Below, in pieces: positions 6,577 through 11,021 of a DNA stretch of 11,021 nt (the first letter of the stretch is position 1; every line of letters starts with the position of its first letter). The notes under the pieces were generated by a model. The model saw nothing but the letters and a program-made list of their open reading frames with translations, was not told the DNA's origin and made no database searches. A program made the translations under genes and the position numbers. The stretch is from Porphyromonadaceae bacterium UBA7555 (GTDB lineage: Bacteria; Bacteroidota; Bacteroidia; Bacteroidales; Muribaculaceae), in assembly GCA_002478045.1 (NCBI GenBank), contig DLLT01000010.1, forward strand, positions 1-11,021, read 5' to 3'.

Positions 6577-7932
6577 ATGTTTGACAAACTTACCGAGCAC
6601 CTCGAAAGAGGCTTCAAAATTCTCAAAGGCCAAGGACGCATCACCGAAATCAACATCTCGGAAAGCCTCAAGGAAATACGTCGCGCCCTTGTCGAAGCCG
6701 ATGTCAACTACAAGATTGCCAAGACTTTCGTAGACGATGTCAAGGAAAAGGCGCTGGGTCAGAACGTCCTCACGGCCATCAAGCCGGGCGAACTTATGGT
6801 CAAGATTGTCCACGACGAGATGAGCAAACTCATGGGAGGAGACGCAGCCCCACTGCATATCGACGGACGCCCCGCCATCATACTCATGAGCGGCCTCCAA
6901 GGCTCGGGCAAAACAACGTTTACCGCCAAGCTGGCCAACAAATTGAAGAACGAAAAGGGCAAACGCCCGCTGCTGGCCGCCTGCGACGTCTATCGTCCCG
7001 CCGCCATAGCTCAGCTCAAAGCCCTGGCCGAAAACATCGGAGTCCCCGTATACAGCGAAGAAGACAGCAAAGACCCCGTAGCCATAGCCAAACACGCCAT
7101 AGAACAGGCACGCCGCGATGGCAACGACCTGATAATCATCGATACCGCCGGTCGTTTGGCCGTAGACGAGGCCATGATGACCGAAATCGCCAACATCAAA
7201 AACGCCGTCAAGCCCTCCGAAACATTGTTCGTGGTTGATGCCATGACAGGCCAGGACGCCGTCAATACTGCTAAGGCCTTCAACGACCGTCTCGACTTTG
7301 ACGGCGTAGTCCTGACCAAACTCGACGGCGATGCCAAAGCCGGTGCCGCACTCACCATCCGCTCGGTGGTCAAGAAACCCATAAAGTTCATAGGCACAAG
7401 CGAAAAGATGGACGGCATCGACATCTTCCACCCCGACCGCATGGCCAACCGAATCCTCGGTATGGGCGACATCGTATCACTGGTCGAGAAAGCACAGCAA
7501 GTCTTCGACGAAAAACAAGCCGCCGAAATCGAACGCAAGATGCTCAAAAACAAATTCGATTTCAACGACTTCCGCGACCAGCTGCAACAAATCAAGAAGA
7601 TGGGCGACCTCAAATCCGTGGCATCTATGATTCCCGGCGTAGGCAAAGCCATCAAAGACATGGACATCGACGACAATATATTCAAGAGCACCGAAGCCGT
7701 CATCGATTCCATGACCCCCTACGAACGCGCACACCCCGACTGCATCAACGAAAGTCGCCGTCGCCGTCTGGCCAAAGGCTCCGGAGTCTCCTACCAAGAA
7801 GTCAACGGCATCCTCAAACGCTTCAACAATATGCGCAAGATGATGCAAACCATGGCCAATATGCGCAAAAACCCACTGAAGATGGCACAGCAAATGCGCC
7901 AGATGCAACAAATGTCCAAGCAGCACCACTAA
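6577..7932 (+). CDS. ffh: Signal recognition particle GTPase Ffh (SRP54)
   Basis: Ffh binds the SRP RNA and signal sequences of nascent membrane proteins and, with FtsY, delivers ribosomes to the SecYEG/YidC translocon. The 451-residue protein is full length. The N domain opens with MFDKLTEHLERGFKILKGQG. The G domain carries the P-loop GLQGSGKTT (106-114), DVYRPAA (137-143), DTAGR (189-193) and TKLDGDAKAG (247-256). GMGDIVSLVEKA (295-306) leads into the M domain, with the RNA-binding SRRRRLAKGSG (393-403). The C-terminal tail is methionine- and glutamine-rich (from about 419), as expected of the flexible signal-sequence-binding region. The start matches the family N-terminus. It sits in a run of co-directional genes with pan genes upstream and folD downstream. 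Long opposite-strand open frames over this gene are composition artefacts. Confidence 0.98.
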   Translation: MFDKLTEHLERGFKILKGQGRITEINISESLKEIRRALVEADVNYKIAKTFVDDVKEKALGQNVLTAIKPGELMVKIVHDEMSKLMGGDAAPLHIDGRPAIILMSGLQGSGKTTFTAKLANKLKNEKGKRPLLAACDVYRPAAIAQLKALAENIGVPVYSEEDSKDPVAIAKHAIEQARRDGNDLIIIDTAGRLAVDEAMMTEIANIKNAVKPSETLFVVDAMTGQDAVNTAKAFNDRLDFDGVVLTKLDGDAKAGAALTIRSVVKKPIKFIGTSEKMDGIDIFHPDRMANRILGMGDIVSLVEKAQQVFDEKQAAEIERKMLKNKFDFNDFRDQLQQIKKMGDLKSVASMIPGVGKAIKDMDIDDNIFKSTEAVIDSMTPYERAHPDCINESRRRRLAKGSGVSYQEVNGILKRFNNMRKMMQTMANMRKNPLKMAQQMRQMQQMSKQHH

Positions 7933-8019
7933 AATCCTCACCAAGAAGACAATAACCATAGGCATTCCTACGGCCTCGTACCCACCGCCCCTCAACCCCA
8001 AACCATACACCATACAACT

Positions 8020-8907
8020 ATGCAAATCATTGACGGCAAAGCCACCGCCGCCGCCATCCGCGCCGAGATAGCCACCGCCGTGGCCCAAATCGTTGCGGCC
8101 GGAGGACGCGCGCCACACCTCGCCGCCATACTCGTCGGACACGATGGCGGCAGCGAATCTTACGTAGCATCCAAAGTCAAAGCCTGCCAAGAATGCGGCT
8201 TCGGCTCCACGCTTCTACGCTTCGAAGACTCCATCACTGAGGAACAACTGCTGGGCCACGTCCGCGCCCTCAATGACAATCCCGACATCGATGGATTTAT
8301 CGTACAACTGCCGCTGCCACGCCACATCGACGCACAAGCCGTCATCGAAGCCATAGATCCGCGCAAAGACGTCGACGGATTTCACCCTGTCAATGTCGGA
8401 CGCCTAAGCATAGGACTACCAGGATTTGTAAGCGCCACCCCGGCAGGCATAATCGAACTACTGCGCCGCTACCAAATACCCACCTCGGGCAAACATTGCG
8501 TAATCCTCGGACGAAGCAACATCGTAGGCAAGCCCCTGGCCATGCTTATGATGCAAAAGTCTTATCCGGGCGACGCCACTGTCACCGTATGCCACAGCCA
8601 CACCGCCGACCTCGCCTCAATCACACGCACAGCCGATATATTGGTAGCCGCTATGGGCGTCCCCGCATTCGTGACCGCCGATATGGTCAAAGAAGGCGCT
8701 ACGGTCATCGACGTAGGCACCACGCGCGTAGCAGACGCCACTCGCGCCCGCGGCTGGAGACTTTGCGGCGATGTGGACTACGCAGCCGTAGCTCCCAAAT
8801 GCAGCCACATCACGCCTGTACCGGGCGGCGTAGGCCCTATGACCATCGCCATGCTGATGCGCAACACTTTACTCGCCGCCACCGGCGAGGTGTATCCCAA
8901 GCAATAA
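8020..8907 (+). CDS. folD: Bifunctional methylenetetrahydrofolate dehydrogenase/cyclohydrolase
   Basis: FolD oxidises 5,10-methylene-THF to 5,10-methenyl-THF with NADP and hydrolyses that to 10-formyl-THF, which supplies purine synthesis and the formyl group of initiator tRNA. The 295 residues cover the whole family. The catalytic YVASKVKAC holds Tyr48 and Lys52. QLPLP (93-97) and KDVDGFHPVNVG (113-124) line the folate site. GRSNIVGKP (161-169) is the nucleotide-binding signature, and PVPGGVGPMT (266-275) closes the site. The ATG gives the standard MQIIDGKA opening. It lies 87 nt after ffh and 62 nt before the capA-like gene, with no consensus promoter in either gap, so it is probably part of the panC-led transcript. 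Confidence 0.97.
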   Translation: MQIIDGKATAAAIRAEIATAVAQIVAAGGRAPHLAAILVGHDGGSESYVASKVKACQECGFGSTLLRFEDSITEEQLLGHVRALNDNPDIDGFIVQLPLPRHIDAQAVIEAIDPRKDVDGFHPVNVGRLSIGLPGFVSATPAGIIELLRRYQIPTSGKHCVILGRSNIVGKPLAMLMMQKSYPGDATVTVCHSHTADLASITRTADILVAAMGVPAFVTADMVKEGATVIDVGTTRVADATRARGWRLCGDVDYAAVAPKCSHITPVPGGVGPMTIAMLMRNTLLAATGEVYPKQ

Positions 8908-8969
8908 GCCATCGACGGCGCACGAGAACATAACGCCGCGGCATACACACCATAAACATCGTTTAATCC

Positions 8970-10043
8970 TTGACTTTCGCCTCATTACTTTTCGGAATAC
9001 TTTCGCTGTTGGTGCCTCAACAGCAAGCAACGCTGGTTTTTGCCGGCGATGCGATGATGCACCAAGGACAATTGGATGCCGCATACCGCCCCGGCGGCGA
9101 CTACGATTTCTCCGGATACTTCGACGCCGTAGCCCCGTGGATTAGCGCCGCCGATTATGCCGTCGTCAACCTCGAAACACCCATAGCCGGCCCCAAATAT
9201 TCAGGCTACCCCTGCTTCAATGCGCCGGACAAATACGTGGACGCACTCACCGACGCCGGATTTGACATGATGCTCACGGCCAACAATCACACGCTTGACC
9301 GCCGCGACCGAGGTCTGCGCACAACCGTCAAAACCCTCGACGCCAAAGGCGTAGACCATATAGGCTCCTACCCCGATGCCGAAGCACGAGCCAAGGCCAT
9401 ACCCTACATCAAGGACATCAAGGGCTTCAAAGTCGGCTTTCTCAATTACACCTACGGCACCAACGGCATACGCATCACCGGCAACGTCGTAGTCGATTAC
9501 ATTGACCGCAAAACAATCGATGCAGACATCCGCGCCGCTCGCGCTGCCGGGGCCGAGATACTCGTTGTGGCAATACACTGGGGCAATGAGTATCAGCTAC
9601 TTCCCAACGCTTTCCAGCGCAATATGGCACAATTTCTTAAGGACCGAGGTGTCGACCTCATTATCGGCGGACACCCACACGTGATACAGCCCATGCAGCT
9701 CGAGCCTAACGCCAAAAACGACGGCCGCAATACGCTGTTGGTCTATTCGTTGGGCAATTTCATATCAAATATGAAGACCACGGACACACGCGGCGGAGCT
9801 ATGGTACGCGCCACACTGAAACGCGATGCCAACGGCCATGCCTATGTTGCCGAAGCCGGATATCGCCTCGTCTTCACCGTGCAGCCCACCGGCAAAGGCC
9901 GCAATTTCAGGCTCGTACCCATAGACAGCGATACCGACATAGATTCCGTCACAGGTGTCCGCGCCGGCGTTTGTCGTGCCTTCGTCACATCCGCTCTGCG
10001 CATATTCGACAAGCACAACAAAGCCGTACCGCGCATACACTGA
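8970..10043 (+). CDS. CapA-family metallophosphatase-like protein, exported, TTG start
   Basis: This belongs to the bacterial CapA (PGA_cap) family, a calcineurin-like metallophosphoesterase fold named after the poly-gamma-glutamate capsule protein. Many members stand outside capsule loci and have no known substrate. Metal-site motifs are present: FAGD (24-27), NLE (67-69), NNH (105-107), HWG (203-205) and GGHPH (233-237). From a TTG at 8970 the 357-residue protein begins with a hydrophobic, signal-like stretch (2-15) ending VPQQQA, so it is probably exported to the periplasm. The start is unusual: a stop (TAA, 8964-8966) lies one codon upstream, and the first in-frame ATG falls inside the catalytic GDAMMH, so a non-ATG start or a locus defect is required. 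No other capsule gene is near. A consensus promoter for the next gene follows it. Confidence 0.9.
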   Translation: MTFASLLFGILSLLVPQQQATLVFAGDAMMHQGQLDAAYRPGGDYDFSGYFDAVAPWISAADYAVVNLETPIAGPKYSGYPCFNAPDKYVDALTDAGFDMMLTANNHTLDRRDRGLRTTVKTLDAKGVDHIGSYPDAEARAKAIPYIKDIKGFKVGFLNYTYGTNGIRITGNVVVDYIDRKTIDADIRAARAAGAEILVVAIHWGNEYQLLPNAFQRNMAQFLKDRGVDLIIGGHPHVIQPMQLEPNAKNDGRNTLLVYSLGNFISNMKTTDTRGGAMVRATLKRDANGHAYVAEAGYRLVFTVQPTGKGRNFRLVPIDSDTDIDSVTGVRAGVCRAFVTSALRIFDKHNKAVPRIH

Positions 10044-10108
10044 TGCCCTTTAATTGCCGGCAAAGAATGCTCTCAGGCGCTCGCCAAACAGGACGCACTA
10101 CGCCACAC

Positions 10109-10139
10109 TTTGTCATTTGACAGAATATGCTTAACTTTG
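10109..10139 (+). promoter_or_regulatory. Bacteroides-type promoter for the beta-barrel gene
   Basis: TTTG (10109-10112) and TAACTTTG (10132-10139) are separated by exactly 19 nt, a full consensus match. A second TTTG lies at 10116-10119. Transcription would begin near 10145-10147, giving a leader of about 70 nt that is A-rich close to the ATG. The gene thus looks independently expressed from the operon before it. Confidence 0.75.
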
Positions 10140-10216
10140 TGCACTGCCCGATTGTCGGCACACAAACATAACTCTGTAACATAATGCAATATACACAATA
10201 AAACAACCTAACGATT

Positions 10217-10840
10217 ATGATTAAAAATCTTCGCCGCGCGCTCGTCGCCATCATCGCCGTAGTTGCCATCAGCACTACCGCCTCGGCCCAGTTTTCTTTC
10301 GGCCCCCGTGTAGGTGTCGCCGTTAACAGCCTCAAATTCAATAAAGACGTTCTTGACGGCAGCAACCGCGCCGGATTTACCGGCGGTGTACAAGCCGAAT
10401 TTATGATTCCCGCCATCAACCTCGGCTTCGATGCCTCGCTGATGTACGTACGCCGCACCTCCAACGTCACCGTCAGCAGCACCTCCGCCTCCGAAAAAGT
10501 ATCCAAGGACTACTTTGAAATCCCCATCAACCTCAAGTACAAATTCGGTCTCCCGGTAGTCGGCAGCTTCCTGAGCCCCTACATCTTCACCGGACCGAGC
10601 TTCGCATTCCTGACCTCCGGCACAGCCGTTAAGGAAGCCTTTGAGGCCAAGAAATTCGATGTATCCTGGAACTTCGGTTTCGGTCTTCAGCTCTTCCGCA
10701 AAGTACAAGTAGCCGCATCCTACGGTCTCGGCCTCTCCAAATCCCTCGTCAACAAGGCCGTAGGCAGCTCCATCCCCGAAGGTGATCTCGTCAACGGCAA
10801 AAACCGCTACTGGACCATCACGGCAGCCTACCTCTTCTAA
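10217..10840 (+). CDS. Outer-membrane beta-barrel protein (PorT-like fold)
   Basis: A small exported barrel protein of 207 residues. The N-terminus has basic residues (K3, R6, R7), a hydrophobic core (8-18) and a likely signal peptidase I site after TASA (21-24), leaving about 183 residues starting QFSFGPRVGV. The mature part alternates polar and hydrophobic residues in strands joined by short turns, with FSFGPRVGVAVNS, LKYKFG, SPYIFTGPSFAFLT, FDVSWNFGFGLQLF and a final YWTITAAYLF whose terminal Phe suits recognition by the BAM machinery. This pattern is typical of the OMP_b-brl_2/PorT-like families common in Bacteroidota, where most members have no assigned substrate or role. A role in type IX secretion cannot be claimed from sequence. 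It has its own strong promoter and terminator, so it is probably a well-expressed single-gene unit. Confidence 0.88.
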   Translation: MIKNLRRALVAIIAVVAISTTASAQFSFGPRVGVAVNSLKFNKDVLDGSNRAGFTGGVQAEFMIPAINLGFDASLMYVRRTSNVTVSSTSASEKVSKDYFEIPINLKYKFGLPVVGSFLSPYIFTGPSFAFLTSGTAVKEAFEAKKFDVSWNFGFGLQLFRKVQVAASYGLGLSKSLVNKAVGSSIPEGDLVNGKNRYWTITAAYLF

Positions 10841-10880
10841 TTAGAGAATTTGCATACCGGTCCTCGACCATTTCTACTAT

Positions 10881-10921
10881 ACAATAGTGGCTGCGCCTGT
10901 TGACGCAGCCACTATTGTTTT
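10881..10921 (+). terminator. Strong intrinsic terminator after the beta-barrel gene
   Basis: A perfect 15-bp stem (ACAATAGTGGCTGCG at 10881-10895 with its reverse complement at 10904-10918) encloses an 8-nt loop and runs into TTTT (10918-10921). It lies 40 nt after the stop codon. The opposite strand has no T-run beyond the stem, so it acts on the + strand only. Confidence 0.9.
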
Positions 10922-10972
10922 GCTTACGGGTCTTGCTTATTTATTAATAATTGTTAATTATCAAGCCGGAGA

Positions 10973-11003
10973 CTTGTATTTTCGCGAATTATGACCAACT
11001 TTG
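10973..11003 (+). promoter_or_regulatory. Near-consensus promoter at the right edge
   Basis: CTTG (10973-10976) and CAACTTTG (10996-11003) are 19 nt apart, each one base from the TTTG / TAnnTTTG consensus. Placed after a terminator in an AT-rich gap with no gene, it probably drives a + strand gene beyond the window. An AT-only dyad, ATAATT-GTT-AATTAT, lies upstream at 10947-10961. Confidence 0.35.
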
Positions 11004-11021
11004 GCGTATAGGTCAAAACGG

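Noticed and set aside
6529..7431. 300-codon open frame on the minus strand over panD's end and ffh
   Set aside because: It lies opposite the unmistakable ffh gene, has a skewed G/V/A/F/Y/D composition without domains, and mirrors the codon bias of the + strand gene.
7011..8190. Two long minus-strand frames (7011-7712 and 7477-8190) opposite ffh and folD
   Set aside because: Both are shadows of conserved + strand genes, overlap each other, and show no recognisable motif or own promoter.
8970..10043. Capsule or poly-gamma-glutamate biosynthesis locus
   Set aside because: Only a CapA-family phosphatase-like gene is present, with no CapB/CapC ligase or export genes around it.
10054..10063. Palindrome TTGCCGGCAA after the capA-like gene as a terminator
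   Set aside because: It has no room for a hairpin loop without losing the stem, and no T-run follows; short GC palindromes are expected by chance.
1..11021. Mobile element, defence system or CRISPR array
   Set aside because: No transposase, integrase, direct-repeat array, tRNA attachment site or toxin-antitoxin pair was seen, and all genes look like native chromosomal genes.

Overview
The window looks like a chromosomal core-metabolism region of a member of Bacteroidota, probably order Bacteroidales and possibly Muribaculaceae (the family is inference from general resemblance; no tree was built). Three things support the phylum: exact matches to the Bacteroides-type -7 promoter box TAnnTTTG in intergenic gaps, two of them with TTTG 19 nt upstream; mostly absent Shine-Dalgarno motifs with A-rich start regions; and Bacteroidota-flavoured proteins (PorT-like beta-barrel, CapA-family phosphatase, PurD with EYNVRMGDPE). 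All ten genes are on the + strand. I see no insertion sequence, phage gene, CRISPR array, tRNA or rRNA.

Layout. 1-177: intergenic, with a -7 box for purD. 178-1479: purD (purine synthesis). 1634-2614: a multi-pass membrane protein of unknown function, whose stop overlaps the likely GTG start of pdxB (2611-3648, pyridoxal phosphate synthesis) in a 4-base GTGA. An intrinsic terminator (3740-3768) closes that unit. A full consensus promoter (3811-3841) then drives an apparently single-gene unit, a MetE C-terminal-domain homologue (4014-5108). From a promoter at about 5203, panC, panD, ffh, folD and a capA-like gene follow with gaps of 20-87 nt and no visible promoter or terminator between them, which fits one operon. 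A second full consensus promoter (10109-10139) drives an outer-membrane beta-barrel protein (10217-10840), closed by a strong terminator with a 15-bp stem (10881-10921). A near-consensus promoter at the right edge (10973-11003) probably serves the next gene.

Function. The recognisable genes mostly make cofactors or handle one-carbon units: GAR synthetase, erythronate-4-phosphate dehydrogenase, pantothenate synthetase, aspartate decarboxylase and FolD. They sit beside the essential SRP GTPase Ffh and two cell-envelope proteins. These are ordinary housekeeping genes. The item that stands out is the MetE-like protein: it keeps the family's amino-acid-binding motifs, but all four zinc-ligand positions appear substituted (F, S, P, T in place of H, C, E, C), so it is unlikely to be a conventional zinc-dependent methionine synthase. 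I found no convincing novel multi-gene system.
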